Source: Bacillota bacterium (GTDB taxonomy: Bacteria > Bacillota > Bacilli > Paenibacillales > NBRC-103111). Taken from it: a DNA stretch of 64,000 nucleotides. The notes beneath the pieces were generated by a model. That model was given only the letters and a program-made list of their open reading frames with translations. It made no database searches and had not been told where the DNA came from. Location of the stretch: the NCBI GenBank assembly GCA_023388055.1, contig JAEWGW010000025.1, positions 1 through 64,000 of the forward strand, in the 5' to 3' direction. Shown piece after piece: positions 35,362-42,986 of the stretch. The position numbers were made by a program, and so were the translations under genes. Position 1 is the stretch's first letter; each line of letters starts with the position of its first letter.

Positions 35362-35400
35362 TTGACAATAATTCTCACCTGCCATACCATATAGGGGTAT
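35362..35400 (+). promoter_or_regulatory. Promoter of the P-type ATPase with overlapping CsoR-like box
   Basis: TTGACA at 35362-35367 and TACCAT at 35385-35390, 17 bp apart. A 17-bp pseudo-palindrome ATACCATATAGGGGTAT (35384-35400), close to the CsoR operator pattern TACCC-N4-GGGTA, covers the -10 and start region, so a bound repressor would block RNA polymerase. Confidence 0.65.
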
Positions 35401-35423
35401 ACCGTATATGTGATAAGGGAGAC

Positions 35424-37337
35424 GTGGGAACCATGGAGCAGGCTGTTGGCTCGGACAAAGCAAAACCGGACTTATTCCGTACCTTTTGGGGAAAATACGG
35501 CTCGATTGTGATAACGATTCTGTGTTTGTTGTTCATTTTACTGGCCTGGGTCATGGGGCGGAACGGGTGGTCCGGCGCGGAAGTGGCATTGTATGTGCTG
35601 GCGTATGGGATTGGCGGGCACCGTAAGGCTATCGAAGGACTGGAAACCCTGTTCAAGGAAAAGGATCTGGACGTGGATCTTCTGATGGTTGTGGCTGCAG
35701 TGGGGGCAGCAAGCATCGGGTATTGGATGGATGGAGCTATCCTGATCTTCATCTTCTGCTTGAGCGGCACGCTGGAGGACTTCACCATGGAGAAGACCAA
35801 CCAGGATATCCAATCCATTATGAAGCTGCGCCCTGAGGAAGCGGTGGTCCTGGACGGGGGAGCAGAACGGAGGGTGAAGGTGGAGCGGCTTCAACCGGGG
35901 GATGTGGTGCTGGTGCGTCCCGGGGAGCGGATTCCGTCAGACGGTCACGTGGTGGAGGGACAGTCCGCCGTAGACCAGGCCTCCATTACCGGAGAATCCA
36001 TTCCTGTGGACAAGCTGGCGGGGGACGAGGTTTTTGCGGGGACCATCAACGGTCAGGGAGCGCTGAAGATTCAGGTCTCCAAGCCGGCAGAGGAAACACT
36101 GCTGTCCCGGATTATACATATGGTGCGGGAAGCCAAACATGAAATGCCTCCCAGTCAATTGTTTGTGGAGCGGTTCGAGGGCATTTACGCCAAAATCGTT
36201 GTTGCAGCCGCCGTATTGCTGATGACCCTGCCGCCCTTCATCCTGGGCTGGGATTGGGATAAAACCATCTACCGGGCGATGATCTTCCTGGTGGTCGCTT
36301 CGCCATGCGCCTTGGTTTCGTCGATTATGCCCGCCATTCTGTCGGGAATCTCCAATGCCGCCCGGAAGGGTGTGTTGTTTAAGGGCGGTGTGCATCTGGA
36401 GCATATCGGGCATGTGAATACGGTAGCTTTTGACAAAACAGGAACGTTGACGGAAGGGAAGCCCAAGCTGACCGATATTGTGCCCTTGCTGGATTATACG
36501 GAGGAAGCCCTTCTTAGGCTGACAGCGTCTATTGAGAACCTGTCCGAACATCCCATTGCCAAGGTAATTGTCCACCAGGCCAAGGATAAGGGGTTGGTGC
36601 TGGAGACTGCGCAAGCCTTAACCGCCATTCCAGGCGTTGGGGTAAGGGGCAGTGTGAACGGCGTTATGTGCAAGGTGGGCAAAATCGGACTTTTGCATAA
36701 CCCGGTGCTTACCGAGCTAGAGGCAGGTATTGCCAAACGGCTGGAGAGTGAAGGGAAAACCGTTCTTTATGTGGAGGCGGATCAGCTGTTGGTGGGTATC
36801 CTGGCCATTCAGGACGTAGTGCGGCCAGGTGCCAAAGCTGCGGTAGCGGCATTAAAGCAGATGGGGATGCAGGTGGTGATGCTGACGGGGGACCGGGAGG
36901 CAACGGCTCAGGCTATTGGCAGGCAGCTCGGAGTCGATCAGGTCTATGGGGATTTGCTGCCGGAGGATAAAGTCGCTATTGTCAAAAAACTGTCCGTGAC
37001 CGGAAAGGTGGCCATGATCGGGGATGGCGTGAATGATGCTCCGGCCTTGGCCGTATCCTCAGTGGGCATCGCCATGGGTGCTGCGGGAACGGATGTGGCG
37101 CTGGAAACAGCGAATGTGGTCCTGATGGCGGATGATCTGTCCAAAATCTCCTATGCCATTTCCCTTGGCCGTCGAACGGCTCGGGTGATCAAGCAAAATC
37201 TGGCCTTTGCCATCGGCGTGGTACTGGTGCTGGTGGTGTCCAACTTTTTGGGCGGCATCAATCTGCCCTCCGGGGTTGTAGGACATGAGGGCAGCACCCT
37301 GTTGGTGATTCTGAGCGGACTGCGGCTGCTGCGGTAA
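35424..37337 (+). CDS. P1B-4 type heavy metal P-type ATPase (PfeT/ZosA-like)
   Basis: Metal efflux pump of 637 residues with no N-terminal metal-binding domain, as in Bacillus PfeT/ZosA (ferrous iron export). The membrane metal site is SPC (ASPCALVSS, about residue 293) instead of CPC, and the last span has HEGST; both are P1B-4 hallmarks linked to Fe(II), Co(II) or Zn. Catalytic parts: TGES actuator, DKTGT with Asp337, SEHP, GDGVNDAP. The GTG at 35424 is close to GGGAG; ATG at 35433 is an alternative start. Its promoter carries a CsoR-like box. Confidence 0.92.
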   Translation: MGTMEQAVGSDKAKPDLFRTFWGKYGSIVITILCLLFILLAWVMGRNGWSGAEVALYVLAYGIGGHRKAIEGLETLFKEKDLDVDLLMVVAAVGAASIGYWMDGAILIFIFCLSGTLEDFTMEKTNQDIQSIMKLRPEEAVVLDGGAERRVKVERLQPGDVVLVRPGERIPSDGHVVEGQSAVDQASITGESIPVDKLAGDEVFAGTINGQGALKIQVSKPAEETLLSRIIHMVREAKHEMPPSQLFVERFEGIYAKIVVAAAVLLMTLPPFILGWDWDKTIYRAMIFLVVASPCALVSSIMPAILSGISNAARKGVLFKGGVHLEHIGHVNTVAFDKTGTLTEGKPKLTDIVPLLDYTEEALLRLTASIENLSEHPIAKVIVHQAKDKGLVLETAQALTAIPGVGVRGSVNGVMCKVGKIGLLHNPVLTELEAGIAKRLESEGKTVLYVEADQLLVGILAIQDVVRPGAKAAVAALKQMGMQVVMLTGDREATAQAIGRQLGVDQVYGDLLPEDKVAIVKKLSVTGKVAMIGDGVNDAPALAVSSVGIAMGAAGTDVALETANVVLMADDLSKISYAISLGRRTARVIKQNLAFAIGVVLVLVVSNFLGGINLPSGVVGHEGSTLLVILSGLRLLR

Positions 37338-37421
37338 AGACAGGGCGTTAGAGGCGGTGCCGGGAAGCAGGCGGGAGAGGGAAAGTGGGGCATAGGGAAT
37401 GTGGTTCCGTTATTCTGCAGG

Positions 37422-38327
37422 TTAGCTCCTTCCCGCCGACTTCACACCGCTGCCTTTCACTGGCTCATAATGGACAAGGACGTCATAAACCTCGTCCGAG
37501 TAGCTCTTTAATGCCTGCTCCACCTGTGTAGCTACATCGTGGGCTTCACGGAAGCCCATGTCCGCTTCCAGCAGCAGTGTAACATCTACCACCGCATTGC
37601 TCCCATAGTTTCTTGCTTTGATCTTCTTCACACCGATGACGCCGTCCACGGCCATAATGATTTCCTGGAAGGCTTGTATCGTTTCCTCATTAAACCCGTC
37701 GGACAGATAATGGGAGGCATCCCGGAAAATATCCCATGCGGTTTTTATAATGATCAGGCCGACAATTACAGCAGTAAGCGGGTCAAGCCAAGGAAGCCCA
37801 AGCTGCGAACCCACGATCCCGATCACGGTGCCTATACTGACGACCGCGTCGGAGAAATTATCCTTGGCGGCGGCCATTACCGCCTGGCTGTTTATTTTGA
37901 CCGCCAGCCGCTTGTTGTAGCGGTATACGAAATACATGACTACGGCACAGAACACTCCCGTCCATGCGGCAATAAGCTCAGGTGTTTCTCCGCCCTTATG
38001 CAGCATTGCTGTAACCGCCGCATATAGCACTTGAAGACCAACCGCCATCATAATAAAGGAAGCCACCAAGGAAGCAATGGTTTCCGCTTTCCAATGCCCA
38101 TACTGATGATCCCGGTCCGCAGGCTTTTGGGCCAGCCGTAAGCCGATCAGCACCGCAACGGAAGCAACAATATCGGTGGCATTGTTTAGGCCGTCAGCTC
38201 TGAGCGCTTCAGACCCTGCGAAATAGCCAACAGCCAGCTTCAGTCCGGACAGAAGAATATAGGCAAAAATGCTGATAACCGCCCCGCGTTCACCTTGCTT
38301 CAAGCCTTCGTATCGTTGTTCATCCAC
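37422..38327 (-). CDS. Cation diffusion facilitator (Mn-type, MneP/MneS-like)
   Basis: Metal/proton antiporter of about 301 residues with six spans and a C-terminal cytoplasmic domain. The metal-site segments are NNATD (span 2) and DNFSD (span 5), the N-x3-D/D-x3-D pattern of manganese exporters, and DHQYGHWKAET follows span 2. The start is uncertain: GTG at 38327 gives the normal N-terminus (DEQRYEGLKQGERGAVIS) with AAAGGAG 13 bases upstream. The frame stays open to an ATG at 38483 that touches the stop codon of the small upstream gene. It converges with the P1B-4 ATPase. Confidence 0.88.
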   Translation of the reverse strand: MDEQRYEGLKQGERGAVISIFAYILLSGLKLAVGYFAGSEALRADGLNNATDIVASVAVLIGLRLAQKPADRDHQYGHWKAETIASLVASFIMMAVGLQVLYAAVTAMLHKGGETPELIAAWTGVFCAVVMYFVYRYNKRLAVKINSQAVMAAAKDNFSDAVVSIGTVIGIVGSQLGLPWLDPLTAVIVGLIIIKTAWDIFRDASHYLSDGFNEETIQAFQEIIMAVDGVIGVKKIKARNYGSNAVVDVTLLLEADMGFREAHDVATQVEQALKSYSDEVYDVLVHYEPVKGSGVKSAGRS

Positions 38328-38483
38328 TGCAGCTCGTATGCTCCTTTCTCCCTTGGAACGGTCCCAAAACAGCCTCTTCCATAGAAACATGCCTCTATTC
38401 TGTCCTGAACAATTTTCCAGTATTCCCGCGCTCATGCAAAAGCAGCCAAGGATTCCTCCTTCAGCTGCTTGAACATACCCCAT

Positions 38484-38699
38484 TTAAGTTTTTATTTTGG
38501 ATGCGGCGGGGCGTTGAATGGTTTTGATCCCTTCGGTGCCCGCCAAACTGCCGATGGTTGCAAGGAGCAGACTGGAGGAAATGAGCTTAATGATAGCATA
38601 CAGCCCCGACCCGATGATGATATCGATGAGCAGGATTTTTTGCAGCGTCGATTTTTCTATAGCAATGAAGATCATCTTGGGCTGATGAATCCGATCCAT
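38484..38699 (-). CDS. Small hydrophobic protein upstream of the CDF exporter
   Basis: 71 codons from an ATG with GGGGGTGG seven bases upstream. One long hydrophobic stretch (about residues 21-52, ILLIDIIIGSGLYAIIKL onward) suggests one or two membrane spans. I do not recognise the family. It is immediately upstream of the CDF gene on the same strand (its TAA touches an in-frame ATG of that frame), suggesting co-transcription. It could be an accessory to the exporter or an unrelated small membrane protein. Confidence 0.5.
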   Translation of the reverse strand: MDRIHQPKMIFIAIEKSTLQKILLIDIIIGSGLYAIIKLISSSLLLATIGSLAGTEGIKTIQRPAASKIKT

Positions 38700-38763
38700 A
38701 ATGCCACCCCCATAAGCCTTATCTTCACAAGGTATGAGCGGAGGCGTTTGTCTTATTCAATGT

Positions 38764-38788
38764 AAAAAAAGCGAGGCTACTTTCCTCG
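38764..38788 (-). terminator. Terminator downstream of the SDR gene
   Basis: CGAGG and CCTCG with a 7-base loop and seven T on the minus strand. The palindromic repeat at 38795-38885 lies between the SDR stop codon and this hairpin. Confidence 0.65.
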
Positions 38789-38794
38789 TGAACG

Positions 38795-38885
38795 CTAACG
38801 AATCTGAGCAACGCTATTTGGCTAAGTACGGGCCTGTTTTTGATCATGCCAGTTTGCGCGAAATAGCGTGTACCAGATTCGTTAG
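38795..38885. repeat. Palindromic intergenic element, family A, single inverted pair
   Basis: One direct unit at 38795-38819 and one inverted unit at 38861-38885, both matching CTAACGAATCTG-N5-CGCTATTT. This is a half-size version (91 bp) of the four-unit elements. It begins 11 bases after the stop codon of the SDR gene. Confidence 0.85.
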
Positions 38886-38896
38886 CCGGACTGCGG

Positions 38897-39808
38897 TTAC
38901 CTGTACCCCTCCACATTGGCGGGTTTTCCCTTGTCCTGTACCTCTACCATGTAACGCCAGGCATCCGGCCGGGAGCCGTCCAGATCGGTAACGCCGTATA
39001 CCTGGGCAAGCTCACCGCTTGAGGTGGATAGCCCGTTCCACCGGGCGGCGTCCGGATCACTGGCCAATACGGCGATGCCGCGGCCAATAAAACGCGGGGT
39101 TTCCGAGATGGCAAAATGCGGCTCCCGTACCAGCGCCTCCCGCCAATTGGCTTCGGTTACCCCGAAGGTCTCCAGCATAATCTCGGAACGCATCCATCCG
39201 GGGGAAACGGCAACCGCCGTTCCTTGATAAGGGGCGAGCTCATGGGCCAAGGACTTGGCCATCCGCAGAATAGAGGTTTTCGCCAAATCATAAAACAGCG
39301 ACAGCCGGTAATGCTCCTCATTATACGCTTGGGTGCCGTCGGTAATCTCCAGAACCAGGCCGTGCGGCTTGCGGATCAAGAGCGGCAGCGCATAGTGGCT
39401 TGTAATAATGTGGGTGTCAACGGCCAGGCGCAGCATACGCAGGCCCTTCTCCAGCGAATGCTCCCACACGGGAACATTCCACTCCACCATATATTCGCCG
39501 CCCCAGATATCATTGACCAATATGTCCAGCTGCCCCTGCTCCCGTTCAATCCGGGCAATCAGCGCCTGAACCTGAAGGGGGTCGAGATGATCCACCTGCA
39601 CCGCAATTCCCTTGCCCCCTGCCTGTTCCACCAATTCAGCGGTCTCCTCAATGGTTTCCGGCCGGTTGTATTCTGAACGTCCTGCCCGCGTGGTGCGTCC
39701 GGTGACGTACACCGTTGCCCCAGCTGCACCCAGCTCCATGGCTATTCCTCTGCCTGCCCCCCGGGTACCCCCGGCCACCAATGCTACTTTTCCGGATAAT
39801 GGTTTCAT
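38897..39808 (-). CDS. SDR family NAD(P)-dependent oxidoreductase
   Basis: Rossmann-fold dehydrogenase/reductase of 303 residues. The nucleotide-binding glycine motif is GGTRGAGRG near residues 13-21, ILVNDIWGG stands for the NNAG strand, and the catalytic Tyr-Lys is in YDLAK near residue 178. SPGWMRSE follows as usual. AGGCGG is six bases before ATG. Substrate unknown. Confidence 0.9.
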   Translation of the reverse strand: MKPLSGKVALVAGGTRGAGRGIAMELGAAGATVYVTGRTTRAGRSEYNRPETIEETAELVEQAGGKGIAVQVDHLDPLQVQALIARIEREQGQLDILVNDIWGGEYMVEWNVPVWEHSLEKGLRMLRLAVDTHIITSHYALPLLIRKPHGLVLEITDGTQAYNEEHYRLSLFYDLAKTSILRMAKSLAHELAPYQGTAVAVSPGWMRSEIMLETFGVTEANWREALVREPHFAISETPRFIGRGIAVLASDPDAARWNGLSTSSGELAQVYGVTDLDGSRPDAWRYMVEVQDKGKPANVEGYR

Positions 39809-39920
39809 TCTGCCGCCTCGCTTCCCTTCGCCTTGTTCTTACTTCTATTATAGGCCGGGAATACGACATCTATTGTCATATTGGACAAATCGATGGAGGC
39901 GGATTGTGTTATTTCACAGA

Positions 39921-40706
39921 CTATTTCAGGGCAGCCGGAAGACTCCGCTTCAATGCTTCGAGTCGCTTGGCTTTCTCAAATGCCATATGTAAAAACTCCT
40001 CTACCGAAATATCCATATAGTCCCAATTCATGGGCTCTAACGCAATTGCCCCTGCATAGTTGGTTTCTGCAATTTTCCTCATGGTGACAGACCAATCAAT
40101 TCGTCCGTCGAAGGGAAGCTGATGCTGGTCACGGCTGCCGCCGTTATCGTGCAAATGCAGGGCCATCAGCCGGGAACCGTACATGGCCAATAGATCCTTG
40201 TCCGGGTTGTAGTTAATGTGATGACAGGAGTCGTAACAGAATCCGAGGTGAGGGGAATCTACCTGCTCCAGCATATAGGACACATTGGCCAGGTTCTCCA
40301 AATTCTCCAGTGCCACATTCACGCCTAACTTCTCGGCCTTTTCTGCGATTTTCTTGACTCTATCCAGTCCAAGAGCATTATAGGGTCTTCTATCGTTGGG
40401 CAGGTGCACCACCATAGTCGGGATATCAAATTCGGCGCAATCGGCCACACATTGCATATAACAATCGCGTAAGGCTTCACCGTCCAGATTGTCCAGCCAG
40501 AGGCTGTTTTGCTGTTGGACCGGAGTGTGGATATTCTCGATGATCAACCCGGCCTCCCGCACCAGCTGCGGCCCCTTGCGGTAATCGTTGCGGCCAAAAC
40601 CCTCACTCCACCATAATAAAACCCCGTCAAATCCGGCTTTCTTTATAGAACGATACCGCTCCTGAATCGGCAGCTCATAACCAAACCAATCATAAATGGT
40701 AATCAT
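39921..40706 (-). CDS. Sugar phosphate isomerase/epimerase (AP endonuclease 2-like TIM barrel)
   Basis: Start at 40706 with GAGGAGG eleven bases upstream, giving 261 residues; an in-frame start at 40832 is unlikely. The xylose isomerase-like TIM barrel is shown by GFDGVLLWW, MVVHLPN, VALENLENL, LGFCYDSCHHINY, ALHLHDNGGSRDQH and ALEPMNW, whose Glu, His and Asp residues normally hold a divalent metal. Likely a cytoplasmic isomerase or epimerase; substrate unknown. Confidence 0.88.
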   Translation of the reverse strand: MITIYDWFGYELPIQERYRSIKKAGFDGVLLWWSEGFGRNDYRKGPQLVREAGLIIENIHTPVQQQNSLWLDNLDGEALRDCYMQCVADCAEFDIPTMVVHLPNDRRPYNALGLDRVKKIAEKAEKLGVNVALENLENLANVSYMLEQVDSPHLGFCYDSCHHINYNPDKDLLAMYGSRLMALHLHDNGGSRDQHQLPFDGRIDWSVTMRKIAETNYAGAIALEPMNWDYMDISVEEFLHMAFEKAKRLEALKRSLPAALK

Positions 40707-40784
40707 ACGCCCATAACCTCCTCCATTTGCCGTGCAGGGTAACATTCGCCCTGTTGGAGGACATTTCCTTTTTGTTACCCAAAT

Positions 40785-40820
40785 AAAAAAGCCCCTACCC
40801 GCCTTCATGATGAAGGCGGG
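40785..40820 (-). terminator. Terminator of gerE
   Basis: CCCGCCTTCA and TGAAGGCGGG form a perfect stem. On the minus strand it is followed by TAGGGGC and T6. It is located 36 bases after the gerE stop codon. Confidence 0.85.
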
Positions 40821-40855
40821 CAACAGGCCCAAGGATGGGGTATGCGGATGGTCTA

Positions 40856-41080
40856 TCAGATTTTTAATTCCCCAAGCTTGATCAGTTCCACGACCGCTTG
40901 CGAGCGGCCTTTAACGTTTAATTTTTGCATAACGTTAGAGATGTGGTTCCTGACAGTCTTTTCGCTGATGAAAAGCTGCTGCGCGATATCTTTGGTGGTT
41001 TTGTCCTGAACCAACAGTTCGAATACTTCGCGCTCGCGGTGGGTAAGGATGAACTTGCTCTTGTGATCGATGCCCTTCAA
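40856..41080 (-). CDS. gerE: GerE, late mother-cell sporulation regulator
   Basis: 74 residues, exactly the size of Bacillus GerE and nearly identical over LTHREREVFELLVQDKTTKDIA and FISEKTVRNHISNVMQKL (LuxR-type helix-turn-helix). GerE acts with sigma-K to time spore coat gene expression. The first codon would be TTG at 41080, but nothing like a ribosome site precedes it, and only 125 bases separate it from a phage integrase facing away. Its native promoter and leader therefore seem to have been displaced by prophage insertion at the 5' end. Confidence 0.93.
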   Translation of the reverse strand: MKGIDHKSKFILTHREREVFELLVQDKTTKDIAQQLFISEKTVRNHISNVMQKLNVKGRSQAVVELIKLGELKI

Positions 41081-41129
41081 TGTGTGGTAATATGGTTAAA
41101 ATACCGCATTATATAAGGGATTATTTATG

Positions 41130-41186
41130 TTTGATGCAAATTTGATGCAAATTACATTCGTTTATGCTAAGATGAATCTATCTTAG
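41130..41186 (+). promoter_or_regulatory. Tandem 11-bp repeats and inverted repeat upstream of integrase
   Basis: TTTGATGCAAA occurs twice in direct abutment at 41130-41140 and 41141-41151, followed by the hairpin CTAAGAT-N6-ATCTTAG at 41167-41186. The position between the presumed att site and int suits integrase arm-type sites and an int operator. Confidence 0.55.
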
Positions 41187-41205
41187 TGACGGTGGTGGAA
41201 TACAC

Positions 41206-42378
41206 GTGACTACAAGTGAATTAAAGGAAAAAAAGAAGAAGCCGAAGGATTACATTTACGAAACGAAATTGGCCAGCGGAAAAACGAGTTATTGGTTTCA
41301 GGTAATGGTCGATGGCGTGCGGCAAACCCGCCGCGGCTTCTCAACCAAGGGGGAAGCCAAGAAGGCGAGAGCGGAAATCATGACCGAACTGAGCAAGGGA
41401 AACCGGATATCTCCTTCCAAAACCCCATTCGGTAAATATTTTGAGGACTGGCTGGCTACTCGATCAAAGGCTAAGAAATCATTGTCTATCTCCACCCAAA
41501 AGATGTATGACTCCTATTATCGTATTCACATTGCCTCGGTCATCGGATCTATCCCCTTGTCAAAAATTTCTCCCGATGATATCGATGCTTTGGTGAACGC
41601 AGTTCAAAAAAAGGGACTCTCCGAGGAAATGGTCAAGCGTGTATACTCCGTTGTACATACGGCTTTAAATGCTGCAGTGAAGAAGGGTACAATTCTCACT
41701 AATCCTGCTAACAGGATTGAGAAACCGAGGGTTAATCGTCAAGAACGGCAAGTGTGGAGTGACGAGACAGTGAAGGAGTTTTTGAAAGCATCGAGAGGGT
41801 ACAGTCGGTACTGGATTGCCGTTTACCTTGCCGTTATGACCGGTATGCGGCAGGGTGAAATTCTTGGTCTGAAATGGTCTGATATAGATTTTGATAATGG
41901 CGTGATTCAGGTAATCCGCAATTATAACAAGAACTCCAAGACCTTTGATGATCTCAAGACCTTAAAGAGTCGGCGTGCTATCGCGATTTCTCCTCAGATC
42001 GTGGAGATGCTGAAGGAGCAGAAGGAAAAGTTCGAGATCGAGAAAAATGCCTTGGGGGACCGCTATCACAATTATGATTTGGTAATTCCTGCTTCCAACG
42101 GGAAGCCAGCTTTCACCAATCTGGTAAATAGGGCTTGGCATGCGATGCGGGATAAGTTTAAGCCGGAAGGTGCCGCGGAGATTACCTTTCATGATCTGCG
42201 CCATACGTTCGCCTCGATTTTGCTGAAGCAAGGGGAGCATCCCAAGATCGTCTCGGAGATTTTGGGACACTCTACGATCAGCATTACGATGGACCGGTAT
42301 TCGCATTTGCTGCCTGGTTTGCAGGGTGAAGCCATGCGAAAAATGGGGACCATGATGGACATCGAGGATGTAACTTGA
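41206..42378 (+). CDS. Phage tyrosine recombinase (integrase)
   Basis: Site-specific integrase of 390 residues. An N-terminal arm-binding part (YWFQVMVDGVRQTRRGFSTKGEAKKA) is followed by a SAM-like core-binding domain (about 75-175). The catalytic domain has the Arg in TGMRQGEILGL, Lys region LKTLKSRRA, H-x-x-R in FHDLRHTFAS, His in LGHSTISITMDRYSH and Tyr in the same segment. GTG start with GGTGGTGG upstream. It faces away from gerE, as expected if the att site lies between them. Confidence 0.94.
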   Translation: MTTSELKEKKKKPKDYIYETKLASGKTSYWFQVMVDGVRQTRRGFSTKGEAKKARAEIMTELSKGNRISPSKTPFGKYFEDWLATRSKAKKSLSISTQKMYDSYYRIHIASVIGSIPLSKISPDDIDALVNAVQKKGLSEEMVKRVYSVVHTALNAAVKKGTILTNPANRIEKPRVNRQERQVWSDETVKEFLKASRGYSRYWIAVYLAVMTGMRQGEILGLKWSDIDFDNGVIQVIRNYNKNSKTFDDLKTLKSRRAIAISPQIVEMLKEQKEKFEIEKNALGDRYHNYDLVIPASNGKPAFTNLVNRAWHAMRDKFKPEGAAEITFHDLRHTFASILLKQGEHPKIVSEILGHSTISITMDRYSHLLPGLQGEAMRKMGTMMDIEDVT

Positions 42379-42384
42379 CACGAT

Positions 42385-42414
42385 TTGACTTTGCCGATTT
42401 TTTTATGGTAAACT
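42385..42414 (+). promoter_or_regulatory. Promoter between integrase and late region
   Basis: TTGACT and TAAACT are separated by 18 bp. Transcription would start near 42421 and meet the terminator at 42442-42486 after about 65 bases. Confidence 0.6.
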
Positions 42415-42420
42415 AACCAC

Positions 42421-42486
42421 GTAAGTGGTGTGGACAAATACAAGACGCGCAAGCACTCTCCGGAGTGTGACCCGCGTCTTTTTTGC
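42421..42486 (+). ncRNA. Candidate short leader RNA ending in a terminator
   Basis: AAGACGCG pairs with CGCGTCTT (42442-42449 with 42473-42480), with an inner CACTC-TCCG-GAGTG hairpin and a T6 tail. It also ends integrase transcription. Just upstream, ACCAC-GTAA-GTGGT (42416-42429) spans the presumed start site. The promoter plus close terminator before packaging genes resembles the lambda pR'-tR' late leader; the RNA itself is predicted only. Confidence 0.45.
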
Positions 42487-42518
42487 TTTCCTGGATTTGG
42501 ACTAAGGGGGATGCAACA

Positions 42519-42878
42519 ATGCGCCATTATCAGCCGAAGAACAAGAATCCCTATCAGCTGCCCCACAACGTTTATATGCAATGCCTGTATGCGGTCCGGG
42601 ATTATGACCGGCTGAAGCAAGAGGTACAAGATATCCTGCATGATCAGGCTGGGCAGCATGATCCTACTGGCCAGAAGGCTATCCGACGGGCACACTTGCA
42701 GGAGCGCTGCGATGCTATTGAGCAGGCCCTGAATACAATCCCGCAGGAATATCGCCGCGGCGTGATATGGATCACCCAGGATGAAGGGCACTACCCCATA
42801 GATGCCAGCCCGGAGACTTACCGCCGTTGGCGCCGACGCTTTTTGTATGAGATGGCCCAGCGCTTATGGATGGTGTAA
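42519..42878 (+). CDS. Phage protein in late-regulator position
   Basis: 119 residues from an ATG eight bases after AAGGGGG. Charged and helical, with a central coiled part (LKQEVQDILHDQAGQ, RAHLQERCDAIEQALNTIP) and a C-terminal IDASPETYRRWRRRFLYEMAQRL that resembles the DNA-contacting end of ArpU/RinA-like late transcription regulators found just before terminase in Gram-positive phages. The match is by position and general character; no specific family is claimed. Confidence 0.65.
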   Translation: MRHYQPKNKNPYQLPHNVYMQCLYAVRDYDRLKQEVQDILHDQAGQHDPTGQKAIRRAHLQERCDAIEQALNTIPQEYRRGVIWITQDEGHYPIDASPETYRRWRRRFLYEMAQRLWMV

Positions 42879-42887
42879 AAACGAAAA

Positions 42888-42917
42888 AAGCCCCCGGCGC
42901 GTCCGGTGGGCTTCTCT
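42888..42917 (+). terminator. Terminator after the late-regulator-like gene
   Basis: AAGCCCCCGG and CCGGTGGGCTT form a stem with one bulged T, followed by CTCTTT. Confidence 0.65.
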
Positions 42918-42986
42918 TTATCGCGGTGCTTCCGCTGATGGATATACTTTACCATGTTTTGGATTTCATGTAAAGGGGGCTGCTGA

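Noticed and set aside
38725..38916. 63-codon minus-strand frame over the half-size repeat
   Set aside because: It runs through the terminator and both palindrome units; it is a translation of the repeat and not a gene.
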